Assembly: GCA_913046365.1 (NCBI GenBank)
Contig: CAJWRM010000004.1
Span: forward strand, 1 to 64,000
Reading direction: 5' to 3'
Length of the DNA stretch: 64,000 bases
Source: an uncultured Flavobacteriales bacterium
GTDB taxonomy: Bacteria > Bacteroidota > Bacteroidia > Flavobacteriales_D > Crocinitomicaceae
Below, piece by piece: positions 56,006-64,000 of this stretch. The position numbers were made by a program, and so were the translations under genes. Under the pieces are notes generated by a model. The model did not search any database. It saw nothing but the letters and a program-made list of their open reading frames with translations, and had not been told where the DNA came from. Position 1 is the stretch's first letter. Each line of letters starts with the position of its first letter.

Positions 56006-56950
56006 CTATCTAAATAAGGTTACGTCTCCTTCTAACGAGTCTGAAACTCCGTCAATGAGGCGGTATTCGAGCATATAATAGTAAGTTCCTGTATTTACGG
56101 GTTTTCCTTTGTAATTTCCATCCCAACCTTCGTGAGGGTCAGTTGTCCTAAAAATCATTTGTCCATATCGGTCATAAACTCGAAAGTCAACCTCTATAAT
56201 TGCGCCTCCTTCATAAAACCCATTATCAAAGTTTTGGTCTGCATCTACATTCGTCAATACTCGAAATTGATCATTTCGGTTGTCTCCATTTGGTGAGAAA
56301 GAATTAGGAAGTGCAATATTAATACCAACTGCAATAGTATCTGTATTCAATGTATCTTGAAACCAAACTGAAACCAAAATGGTATCGTATGATGTGCATC
56401 CCTCAGGAGTAGAGTAGGAGGCTACATAATATGTGTCGTAGAACGGTGTTACTACTAATGAGTCATTTGCATCAGGAATCAAACTGTCCGATTGCACCCC
56501 ACTAGGGTACCATACCATTGAACCACCAGGAGGTGTACCGCTCGCAAATAAATAAGCCTCTTGATACATTGCTATCGTTGTATCATCAATTTCAACATAG
56601 ACGCCATTTAAAGTATCTGATAGTGTTGCGTTTACAGTCGGTGTCTCACCTACATTAACTGTTTGCGCTGTTTGGTTGCTTCCAAATGTATTGGATACCT
56701 CTAGTGTAATCGCGAATGTTCCCGGTGTGTTAAAACATACAGGCCCTGGATTTGCACCATTGTAGGTCGCTGGCGTACCATCTTGAAATGTCCATTCGAA
56801 ATTGATTGGATTTCCAGTTGAGTTATTTGTTAAAGTAATGCATTCTCCTTGACAGAGCTGATTGTCGGACATACTAAAATTCGCTGTTGGAATTTGAGCA
56901 AACGAGTAGCTGCCGTAAGAGAATAATATTAGAAAGGCTAAAAACCTCAT
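56006..56950 (-). CDS. PKD-domain T9SS type-B cargo (gliding-motility C-terminal domain)
   Basis: 314 residues from ATG 56950; the frame extends upstream but the signal peptide begins here (MRFLAFLILF...SFAQ). A PKD domain at about residues 30-105 (CITLTNNSTGNPINFEWTF) is followed by a degenerate second Ig-like part. The C-terminal 90 residues are the type-B sorting domain (LPNSFSPNGDNRNDQFRV, FRVYDRYGQMIF, GWDGNYKGKPVNTGTYYY). It is small for such cargos, which often exceed 1,000 residues. The porP gene downstream is presumably its dedicated partner. Confidence 0.9.
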   Translation of the reverse strand: MRFLAFLILFSYGSYSFAQIPTANFSMSDNQLCQGECITLTNNSTGNPINFEWTFQDGTPATYNGANPGPVCFNTPGTFAITLEVSNTFGSNQTAQTVNVGETPTVNATLSDTLNGVYVEIDDTTIAMYQEAYLFASGTPPGGSMVWYPSGVQSDSLIPDANDSLVVTPFYDTYYVASYSTPEGCTSYDTILVSVWFQDTLNTDTIAVGINIALPNSFSPNGDNRNDQFRVLTNVDADQNFDNGFYEGGAIIEVDFRVYDRYGQMIFRTTDPHEGWDGNYKGKPVNTGTYYYMLEYRLIDGVSDSLEGDVTLFR

Positions 56951-57018
56951 AAGAGTTGAATTTTTCGTAATAATTATACGAAAGTAACTAAAAAAGTTGC
57001 AATTATACTTGCCTAACT

Positions 57019-57873
57019 TCAACAAAATGACAACTCCCAAAGCTTTTTAACCTCGTTCATTTCTTGTACGTCATGCACTCTGAAAAGGGAAGCGTTTTTT
57101 GAGAGAATGAATGCATGCATTGCTGTTGTTCCGTTTAAAGCATCTTTTGATTGAATTTCTAGAGGCTTGTAAATCATGGATTTCCTTGATATTCCAACAA
57201 GAATAGGGGTATTCAAAATGTGTAAAAGGTCAAAGTTTTTTATGATTTCGAAGTTTTGTTCTAAGCTCTTAGAGAACCCAAATCCAGGATCAATAATGAT
57301 ATCATGAATACCATTTGAGTTCAATTCAGAAATTTTCTTTGAGAAAAATTGAATCAGCTCTTTTATTGTATTTTTTGAGTCGTCCATAACGTTTTTGTTG
57401 ATGTCTCCCTTAATATTATGGGTAAGTATGTACGGGCATTTGAATTTTCTAATAACATCTAGCATTTTGGTATTATCATATCCCCCACTTACATCATTAA
57501 TGATATCCGCTCCTATTTCTAATGCTTGTTGAGCAACTTCTTTACGCACAGTATCAACCGAGAGAATAAGTTTTGGAAATTCTTTTCTTATCAGTTTTAA
57601 GGGCTCTACTACTCTGGAAAGTTCCTCTTTGGTAGAGGGTAATGAGGAATTAGGCTTAGTGGAACTTCCTCCAATATCTATAATATCAACTCCATTCGCA
57701 ATAAAGGATTCAATTTTCTTTAGAAGTGCAGTCTCTTTTTTTTTGGCATCATTTTCATAGAATGAATCGGGACTTAGATTAATAATTCCCATTATCTTTG
57801 GTGTATCAAATTGGAACAAATCGCCTTTGATATTAATTGTTTTAGGAAGCGGATTTAATAAGTCTGTATACAT
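57019..57873 (-). CDS. folP: Dihydropteroate synthase
   Basis: 284 residues from ATG 57873; the longer frame (57909) runs into the divergent gene. Motifs are IMGIINLSPDSFY (pterin-pABA loop 1), DIIDIGGSSTKPNSS (loop 2), LSVDTVRKEVAQQAL, INDVSGG, IIDPGFGFSKS and GISRKSMI. It joins pABA to dihydropterin diphosphate in folate synthesis and is the sulfonamide target. Only eight bases separate its start from that of DUF1599. Its 3' end is 68 bp upstream of the PKD cargo start. Confidence 0.94.
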   Translation of the reverse strand: MYTDLLNPLPKTINIKGDLFQFDTPKIMGIINLSPDSFYENDAKKKETALLKKIESFIANGVDIIDIGGSSTKPNSSLPSTKEELSRVVEPLKLIRKEFPKLILSVDTVRKEVAQQALEIGADIINDVSGGYDNTKMLDVIRKFKCPYILTHNIKGDINKNVMDDSKNTIKELIQFFSKKISELNSNGIHDIIIDPGFGFSKSLEQNFEIIKNFDLLHILNTPILVGISRKSMIYKPLEIQSKDALNGTTAMHAFILSKNASLFRVHDVQEMNEVKKLWELSFC

Positions 57874-57881
57874 AATTTTAA

Positions 57882-58427
57882 ATGGAAAAAACAACGCAGC
57901 AATACACAAAAGTAATGAATGTTTGTAGAGAAATTTTTACAAAGAAGACATTTGATTACGGAACTTCATGGAGAATTCTTCGGTCAAGCTCTCTCACAGA
58001 TCAGATTTTTATAAAGGCAAATCGAATTAGAACAATTCAGGATACTGGAGTAAATAAGGTTGGTGAGAGCTATGAGGACGCTTTTTCTTCAGTGGTTAAT
58101 TATTGTGTGATGGCAATTATTCAGGGTCGACATACATTTGATTTGCATGAGGAAGAACTATCTGCAGCTCAAGCAACAGATTGGTATGATGAAGTGCGTA
58201 ATGAGGCGTTTGATTTAATGAAAAGCAAAAATCATGATTATGGCGAGGCCTGGAGAGACATGCGTATCAGCTCTCTTACGGATTTAATCTTGGCTAAAGT
58301 TTTGCGCATTAAGAAAATAGAGGATAACGACGGCTTGACTCAAATTAGTGAGGGAGCTGAAGGGAATTACTTCGATATGCTGAATTACTCTGTTTTTGCC
58401 TTGATTCATCTTTCTGAGGAAGGTTAA
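57882..58427 (+). CDS. DUF1599 protein with internal duplication
   Basis: 181 residues made of two similar halves. Half 1 contains FTKKTFDYGTSWRILRSSSL and TDQIFIKANRIRTIQ; half 2 contains MKSKNHDYGEAWRDMRISSL and TDLILAKVLRIKKIE. Each ends in a Y-x-D/E-x-x-NY block. DUF1599 is proposed to be associated with nucleotide modification; the D-Y-G/W-R residues look like a conserved site. It is divergent from folP. The function is unproven. Confidence 0.88.
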   Translation: MEKTTQQYTKVMNVCREIFTKKTFDYGTSWRILRSSSLTDQIFIKANRIRTIQDTGVNKVGESYEDAFSSVVNYCVMAIIQGRHTFDLHEEELSAAQATDWYDEVRNEAFDLMKSKNHDYGEAWRDMRISSLTDLILAKVLRIKKIEDNDGLTQISEGAEGNYFDMLNYSVFALIHLSEEG

Positions 58428-58443
58428 AGTTCTGTTAACGTGA

Positions 58444-58451
58444 TATTTTTG
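58444..58451 (+). promoter_or_regulatory. Probable -7 box of the DoxX-like-tpiA-prmA operon
   Basis: TATTTTTG fits TAnnTTTG, 32 bases before ATG 58484. Confidence 0.45.
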
Positions 58452-58483
58452 ATTGAGAATTCAATTATTTTTAAACTAAAAAA

Positions 58484-59464
58484 ATGAAAAATTTAAATAG
58501 AAAATACATGGTGTGGGGAATAAGAATTATTATTTCCATACTTTTTATGGTCTCGGCAGTTGCCAAACTATATCCTTCCCCTCTAATGGGGATTTCCTCA
58601 TTTGAAACGAAGTATTTATCGGCAATTGGAATAGATGGTTCCTTTGCGGTGATTTTATCAAGACTGTTGATTGGATTTGAATTCACATTAGGTTTGTTAA
58701 TTCTACTGCCATATTATTTAAAAAGAATCGTTATTCCTTCAACCGTTGCTCTTTTAGGTGCGTTTTCTGTTCACTTATTCATTCAGGTAGTAGGTGGTGA
58801 TTCAAGTAATTGTGGTTGTTTTGGGGAGCTTATTCCAATGACACCCCTTCAAGCATTGGTGAAAAACATTCTTTCAATTGGTTTACTCTTATTATTGTTG
58901 ACGAGTTTTAAAAGTGAAATAAAAGATCAAAAAAACATACATCCTTTATTGTATAGTGGGCTGATCATTAGTCTGCTCATGTTTATCTTGCTTCCTCAAG
59001 GCTCTAACAATATTTCTCGTGCTCAGGTTGAATCAGGAGATTCAATTTATGCTCAATATTTCCCAAATGTAGCAGAGGGCAATAAGTTAGTGTGCTTTTT
59101 TGCTCCCACATGTCCCCATTGTATGGAGACAGCAAAGCAACTTGTTGAGCTGAAACAAAAATTCCCAGGATTAATTCCAGAGTTGAAAATTATTTTCATG
59201 GATGAATCATGGCCCATAGATGGATCGCCTCTCGAAATTGAAGCCTTCTTTAAAGAAATTGGTTCGAAGTTTGATTATGTTTCAATTGAACCTAATGCGT
59301 TTTGGACGATTTTTGAATCTCACCAGAAGGGTATGGAAGTACCAGGCGTATTCTATTTGCAAGGAGGCGTGCACAAGGCATTATATTCGGGTTCTGCTGA
59401 GTATGGTGCGGAGAACCCATTTACTGCATTGGGCTTAATTGATCAAATCAAAAAAGAATATTGA
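58484..59464 (+). CDS. DoxX/MauE-like membrane protein with thioredoxin-like tail (BT_3928-like)
   Basis: 326 residues. Four membrane helices in residues 1-145 (GIRIIISILFMVSAVAKL start, DSSNCGCFGE loop as in MauE/DoxX proteins) and a fifth near 155-175 precede a thioredoxin-like domain with the redox motif FFAPTCPHCMETA. It is likely to move reducing equivalents across the inner membrane or to handle periplasmic disulfides. Its stop overlaps the tpiA start by one base (TGATG). Confidence 0.85.
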   Translation: MKNLNRKYMVWGIRIIISILFMVSAVAKLYPSPLMGISSFETKYLSAIGIDGSFAVILSRLLIGFEFTLGLLILLPYYLKRIVIPSTVALLGAFSVHLFIQVVGGDSSNCGCFGELIPMTPLQALVKNILSIGLLLLLLTSFKSEIKDQKNIHPLLYSGLIISLLMFILLPQGSNNISRAQVESGDSIYAQYFPNVAEGNKLVCFFAPTCPHCMETAKQLVELKQKFPGLIPELKIIFMDESWPIDGSPLEIEAFFKEIGSKFDYVSIEPNAFWTIFESHQKGMEVPGVFYLQGGVHKALYSGSAEYGAENPFTALGLIDQIKKEY

Positions 59465-60216
59465 TGAGAAATAAAATTGTCGCTGGAAATTGGAAAATGA
59501 ACCTTGATGCTGATGCAGCTAAGCGTTTATATCTTGATCTTCTGAATAAATCAATTGACCAAAGTGATGGTAAAATGATTTTAATTTTCCCTCCTAACAT
59601 TTATTTGCAAGATTTTATAGAACGAAATAATGGCTCCTTTGAGATAGGAGCACAAAACTTTAATGCAAAATCTAATGGAGCTTATACTGGAGAGGTGAGC
59701 GCAAGTCAACTAAAATCGATTGGTTGCTCATGGGTTCTTGTGGGGCATAGTGAGCGGCGTATACTTTTTAAAGAGGATGATCAAGTTCTTGTAAATAAGA
59801 TAAAAACAGCTTTAAAGCATGGCTTAAATGTGATTTATTGTTGTGGAGAATCCTTAAATGAAAGGGAACAGCTTCAACATAAATCTAAAATTCAAAATCA
59901 ACTTGCTTTATTAAAATCATTTTCTTTAGACGAGGTTCAATTCATCTCCATAGCTTATGAGCCAATATGGGCAATTGGTACAGGTGAAACTGCATCCCCT
60001 GAACAAGCATCTGAGATGCATGACTTTATTCGCGAAGAACTTACATCCCTATTTGGCCTAGAAACTGCAGATAATACAAGCATTCTATACGGGGGGAGTT
60101 GTTCTCCAAGAAACGCTGAGACCTTATTTAAATGCGACAATATTGATGGCGGATTAATTGGTGGGGCAGCACTAGATGCGGATTCATTTAGTTCTATTAT
60201 AGAGGTCCTTTCATGA
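59464..60216 (+). CDS. tpiA: Triosephosphate isomerase
   Basis: 250 residues from ATG 59464 (the TTG at 59461 is less likely). GNWKMN (substrate Lys), WVLVGHSERR (catalytic His), YEPIWAIGTGETAS (catalytic Glu and flexible loop 6) and LYGGSCSPRNAETLF then GGLIGGAAL are all present. It interconverts dihydroxyacetone phosphate and glyceraldehyde-3-phosphate. Its stop overlaps the prmA start. Confidence 0.97.
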   Translation: MRNKIVAGNWKMNLDADAAKRLYLDLLNKSIDQSDGKMILIFPPNIYLQDFIERNNGSFEIGAQNFNAKSNGAYTGEVSASQLKSIGCSWVLVGHSERRILFKEDDQVLVNKIKTALKHGLNVIYCCGESLNEREQLQHKSKIQNQLALLKSFSLDEVQFISIAYEPIWAIGTGETASPEQASEMHDFIREELTSLFGLETADNTSILYGGSCSPRNAETLFKCDNIDGGLIGGAALDADSFSSIIEVLS

Positions 60217-61043
60217 CGTATTATCAATTTGAAATATCCCTTGATCCATTTGATCCTTGGTCAGAAATCCTTTCAGCCTATTTAGGTGAAATTGATTTTG
60301 AAGGTTTTTATGAAAAAGATAATTTGCTTCATGCTTTTATCTCCAAATCAAAATATTCAAAGGAGAAATTTGATCAGGCTTTAGAACTTGTAAAGTCAGA
60401 AACAAACGTTGATTTTTCCTTTAATGAGCTTCCTCATCAAAACTGGAATGCGTTATGGGAGTCAAATTTCGAACCTGTTTATATTGAAAATAGATTGGCA
60501 ATTATAGCTCCTTTTCATGAGCTTGAGTCAAATTTTGAGCGTACTATACTAATTGAACCTAAAATGTCTTTTGGCACAGGGCACCATCAGACCACCTATA
60601 TGATGTGTGAGTCTATATTAGATGCATCTCTTGCAGAAAAGACGATTTTGGATATGGGTTCTGGGACAGGTGTTTTGGCTATTCTTTGTGAAATGAAAGG
60701 TGCCAAGAAAATCCTTGCTATTGACATAGAGCCATGGTCCGTAGAAAATTGTAGAAAAAATGCTGTGGTTAATAATTGCAATCGAATAGAATCTGTATTA
60801 GGTGATATTGAGGCAATAATTGGCAACCGTTTTGATGTTATTTTCGCCAATATCAATAAGAACATTTTATTGAGTCATATGCCCAATTATATTCAAGCAT
60901 TAAGTCCAAATGGTTTCTTATATTTAAGTGGATTCTTCAGCTCCGATGCACAAGAAATTAAAGAAATTGCTGAAGGATTAGGACTGAGTTTCTTTTCAAA
61001 AAGGGAACGCGAAGGTTGGTGTATGATGGTTTTAAAAAAATAA
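60213..61043 (+). CDS. prmA: Ribosomal protein L11 methyltransferase
   Basis: 276 residues. An N-terminal substrate-binding domain (WNALWESNFEPVYIENRL) precedes the methyltransferase core with MSFGTGHHQTTYMM, ILDMGSGTGVLAIL and IFANINKNILL, the PrmA-specific blocks. It trimethylates ribosomal protein L11. It overlaps tpiA by four bases (ATGA). Confidence 0.95.
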   Translation: MTYYQFEISLDPFDPWSEILSAYLGEIDFEGFYEKDNLLHAFISKSKYSKEKFDQALELVKSETNVDFSFNELPHQNWNALWESNFEPVYIENRLAIIAPFHELESNFERTILIEPKMSFGTGHHQTTYMMCESILDASLAEKTILDMGSGTGVLAILCEMKGAKKILAIDIEPWSVENCRKNAVVNNCNRIESVLGDIEAIIGNRFDVIFANINKNILLSHMPNYIQALSPNGFLYLSGFFSSDAQEIKEIAEGLGLSFFSKREREGWCMMVLKK

Positions 61044-61048
61044 GCTTA

Positions 61049-64000
61049 ATGAAAATAGTTCTGCTTTGGTTTACAATTATTTTAACAACGTCGCTTAATG
61101 CTCAACGATTTTCGAATGACAAGGAAAAATTCATAAAAGAACTTGGGAAGTCTTTCCCTAGTGAATCTTTTCAGCGCTTCTTGAAAAAGGATTTTGCCCC
61201 ATTTTTATTCAAGTCGGGTTTGAATTCAAGTGAGTTTCAGCAGCTTACACAACGCTGTAATTATTTATATGACAATGATTTTTCAGCGGAGGATATTATG
61301 GCATTGGTGCATATTACTGTAGATCAAAAGAAGTCTATTTTTCCCTCCTCATTTGTTTCAGGATGGCATAGTTTATTTAATAGCAGAACTGATGAAAATG
61401 ATAAGGATGCACTTCATGAGTTCATTACCTTCTCTCTTTACTTTTTTGATGAATTTTCTTTTTATACTGAAGGAAATCACAAATGGGTATATCAAGGTAG
61501 TTCTCCACGTTGGGTTTTACATAAATCTGGGCCCCAAATTCATATTTCTAATACCGATCTAAAATGTTTTGTATACCAATCTGGTCCCGTCGATAGTATT
61601 GTTGTTATGAATACATCTGGTTATTATGATTTGAGAAAAAAGAGGTGGCACGGTCGAGGTGGCACAATCACTTGGGAAAAGGTGAATTTTCCAAAAGAGG
61701 AAACCTATGCCAAGATTCGTGGTTATACTTTGAATGCGAGAGAGTCAATCCTTAAGGTAGATACTGTTTCCTTGACGACTCCGTATTTTGATGAACCTAT
61801 CCTAGGTCGGCTAAAAGACAAGACCCTCTTTAATTTAAAACTAGGCGAATCGAGTCCTATTTTTAATTCCTTTGAAAAAAGGTTAAAAATTGAAGGTTTA
61901 AGAGATCAATTGGATTATGATGGCGGCTTCTCATTACAGGGCGCTGATTTCATTGGAAAAGGAGAACCAGGTAATCTGGCGAAAGTTGTGATCCATTATA
62001 AGGACCGTGAATTATTTGAAATTCGCGCATTGAAATTCTTAATGAATCCTAAACAAATTATCGCCCGAGATGCAGACGTTAGCATGCACTACGTCGATGG
62101 CGATTCGCTTTACGCTAAAAACACATTGTTTTATTGGGATGAAGAGAAGCATGAGCTACGCGTCACTGCAAATAAAAAGGGAAGCAATCTATTGCCGTTT
62201 AATGATAGTTATTTTAAATTGTTTATTAAGGCCCCTTTACTTTCTTGGACCTTGAATAGCCCTTTTCCAATGTTTACCTATGAGGTGGGAACAGCACAAG
62301 AGCAAAAATATGCATTTATTGACTCTTGGGATTATTTTGATCAACGTGCATTTCAAAGATTCGCAGGAATAGGAAATATTAATCCATTAACGGAGATAGC
62401 AAACTTGAGCATAGAGCAAGACACGCATATATTGCCAGTTGGTCAAGTGGCTAGTGCTTTAAGAAAATCAGTAAGCCAATGCAAATCTCAGCTTATTGAT
62501 ATTGCAAGTTCAGGTTTTATACGTTATACCTCCTCCTCAGCTGAAGTATTTGTTGAACAAAAGCTGTTAAATTATACCTTGTCATCAAGTGGAGATAAGG
62601 ATTATGATGAGCTTAGTTTTGTATGTGATTTGAGGCCAAAAGTGCTAAAGGCATCTCCTTCTCAGATTGCCAATGACCCATACTTGCAAAATTTGAAAAG
62701 GGAATTCTTGAGAACTTCCCAAAGGCGCAAGAGTCAGCCCTGTTATGCGTATATAGACGTTGATTTTCAAGAACTATACCTTAACGAGGTAGAACGAGTA
62801 AATCTATCCTCTAAGCAACGTACTTCTTTCTATCCAGATTCGTCCTATGTTAAAATGTACCGAAATAGGGATATGAAGGTCTCTGGATGGATTCAATCCG
62901 GAAAATTTTTGGCCCATTCGATTCATTCTTCTTTCGATTATGATTCCTTCAGTATATCTATTGATAGTGCCGATGAGGCATATTTGCGTGTAAACCCCTT
63001 AAGTAGAAGAGACGGAGATGAACCTATTGATATGGCGAGTTCATTTTCTGGTTTTCAAGGTACGCTTTATATTGATGATTCAACATTAAGGTCTGGCCGC
63101 AATCGATATAATGCAAACTTCCCTTATTTGGATGTTAAAAAAGCGCTGCGTGTATTGTATAGTTCAGAAAACATTGTAAACGGTTCCTATGATAGCACTC
63201 GCTTTTATTATGTTGTTGACCCGTTTATATTAGATAGCCTCGATGATTTCAATGAAAAAGAATTGAGGCTAGAAGGCCATCTTGTATCGGATGGAATTTT
63301 TCCTCCTTTATCAGAGCCTTTGCGCATTATGAATGATTACTCATTTGGTTTTATTACAGAAGCTCCAGAGGAAGGATATTCATTTTATCAAACAGCATCT
63401 AGGTATCAAAATAGAATTGTCCTTTCTAATAATGGTCTTCAAGGAGCCGGAACGATTAATTTTCTTCAAGCATCTGCGACATCAAAAAAACTTACTTTTT
63501 TACCTGATTCAACAATTGGTTTAGCAAACTTTTTTAGCAAGGAAATCGGAAATGGGATAGAATATCCCGAAGCGAGATGTGAATTGGCGAAAATGTCTTT
63601 TAAACCGAGATTAAAGATATTAAGTATAGAATCATACCGTGATTCATTTATTGACATGTTTAAAGGTGAGTGTTTGTTGGATGGTGCTATTTCAATTTCT
63701 GAGACGGGAATGGTGGGTTCAGGAAGAATTGATTTAATGGATGCCTTACTTGTTTCAGATTCATACAGCTTTAAGTCAAGTGATATTTTTTCTGATTCTG
63801 CCTCATTTACATTACGAAATCGATATGCAAAATATGGAGAGAATCCAATGGCAATTCAATCAGATGGACTTAAATCACACGTTTCTTTCAAAGATCGTCT
63901 GGGAACATTTAATTCTAGCGGTTCAAAACGTATTAAGTTCCCAAGCAACAATTTTTATTGTAAGATGGACAAATTTATTTGGCAAATGGATGGTGAGAGT
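61049..64000 (+). CDS. Large secreted protein of unknown family (3'-truncated)
   Basis: The frame opens at ATG 61049, five bases after prmA, and remains open to the last base: 984 residues with no stop in the window. A signal peptide (IVLLWFTIILTTSLNAQ) is clear. The body is rich in beta-strand-like patterns with many Ser, Asp and aromatic residues, lacks obvious membrane segments and has no motif that I recognise. Parts near the end (GSGRIDLMDALLVSDSYSFK) resemble the alternating strands of OstA-like or adhesin beta-solenoids, but this is only an impression. It is likely a periplasmic or exported protein; a T9SS sorting domain, if present, would lie beyond the window. Confidence 0.8.
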   Translation, partial: MKIVLLWFTIILTTSLNAQRFSNDKEKFIKELGKSFPSESFQRFLKKDFAPFLFKSGLNSSEFQQLTQRCNYLYDNDFSAEDIMALVHITVDQKKSIFPSSFVSGWHSLFNSRTDENDKDALHEFITFSLYFFDEFSFYTEGNHKWVYQGSSPRWVLHKSGPQIHISNTDLKCFVYQSGPVDSIVVMNTSGYYDLRKKRWHGRGGTITWEKVNFPKEETYAKIRGYTLNARESILKVDTVSLTTPYFDEPILGRLKDKTLFNLKLGESSPIFNSFEKRLKIEGLRDQLDYDGGFSLQGADFIGKGEPGNLAKVVIHYKDRELFEIRALKFLMNPKQIIARDADVSMHYVDGDSLYAKNTLFYWDEEKHELRVTANKKGSNLLPFNDSYFKLFIKAPLLSWTLNSPFPMFTYEVGTAQEQKYAFIDSWDYFDQRAFQRFAGIGNINPLTEIANLSIEQDTHILPVGQVASALRKSVSQCKSQLIDIASSGFIRYTSSSAEVFVEQKLLNYTLSSSGDKDYDELSFVCDLRPKVLKASPSQIANDPYLQNLKREFLRTSQRRKSQPCYAYIDVDFQELYLNEVERVNLSSKQRTSFYPDSSYVKMYRNRDMKVSGWIQSGKFLAHSIHSSFDYDSFSISIDSADEAYLRVNPLSRRDGDEPIDMASSFSGFQGTLYIDDSTLRSGRNRYNANFPYLDVKKALRVLYSSENIVNGSYDSTRFYYVVDPFILDSLDDFNEKELRLEGHLVSDGIFPPLSEPLRIMNDYSFGFITEAPEEGYSFYQTASRYQNRIVLSNNGLQGAGTINFLQASATSKKLTFLPDSTIGLANFFSKEIGNGIEYPEARCELAKMSFKPRLKILSIESYRDSFIDMFKGECLLDGAISISETGMVGSGRIDLMDALLVSDSYSFKSSDIFSDSASFTLRNRYAKYGENPMAIQSDGLKSHVSFKDRLGTFNSSGSKRIKFPSNNFYCKMDKFIWQMDGES

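Overview
The window reads as a chromosomal segment of a Bacteroidota bacterium, most likely order Flavobacteriales. The evidence is: the type IX secretion (T9SS) regulator PorX; a PorP/SprF-type outer-membrane protein beside a type-B T9SS cargo; a type-A T9SS sorting domain; Bacteroidota-typical families (DUF1599, DUF5522, BT_3928-like, YfhO, an UpxY-like NusG paralogue); low G+C; no convincing Shine-Dalgarno sequences; and repeated TAnnTTTG boxes (the Bacteroidota -7 element) just upstream of gene starts. I saw no rRNA, tRNA, insertion sequence, integrase or CRISPR array. No gene-free stretch exceeds about 220 bp.

Layout. 1-5.3 kb: the tail of an OmpA-like protein with a perfect 24-bp minisatellite, a sufS-sufE-DUF59 iron-sulfur operon, porX, and a divergent HD-domain phosphohydrolase. 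5.3-14.8 kb: a small CarbopepD-regulatory-like secreted protein; an operon guaB - parvulin - SurA-like parvulin - moxR closed by an intrinsic terminator; mazG; a PagL-like lipid A deacylase; a tiny Cys-rich membrane protein; and exonuclease III.

14.8-36.6 kb: one long leftward operon of 22 genes for a Wzx/Wzy-type surface polysaccharide. It opens with an UpxY-like antiterminator. Next come sugar-nucleotide genes (a WbpP/TviC-like epimerase, two FdtA-type cupins, a DegT aminotransferase, two left-handed beta-helix acyltransferases), then glycosyltransferases, flippase, polymerase, an ATP-grasp enzyme, a MaoC hydratase and a NodB-like deacetylase. It ends with a T9SS-secreted repeat protein, the initiating sugar-phosphate transferase, Wza and the Wzc tyrosine kinase. 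The presence of a T9SS cargo, an ATP-grasp enzyme and a MaoC hydratase in the same operon is the most unusual aspect of the window. One glycosyltransferase carries a C8 tract that could make it phase variable.

36.7-47.3 kb: a rightward pcm - NtrC-like regulator - YfhO operon, a methyltransferase, and a second, smaller glycan locus with two CDP-glycerol glycerophosphotransferase-like proteins and a glycosyltransferase, divergent from a second Wzx-like flippase. 47.3-64 kb: housekeeping genes (alaS, O-methyltransferase, mnmD, CoA-type NUDIX, type II glutamine synthetase, acyltransferase, folP, tpiA, prmA), a PorP plus PKD/type-B cargo pair, and the first 984 residues of a large secreted protein of unknown family that runs off the window. 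A probable small RNA of about 85 nt, with its own promoter box and terminator, lies at 51.34-51.43 kb.
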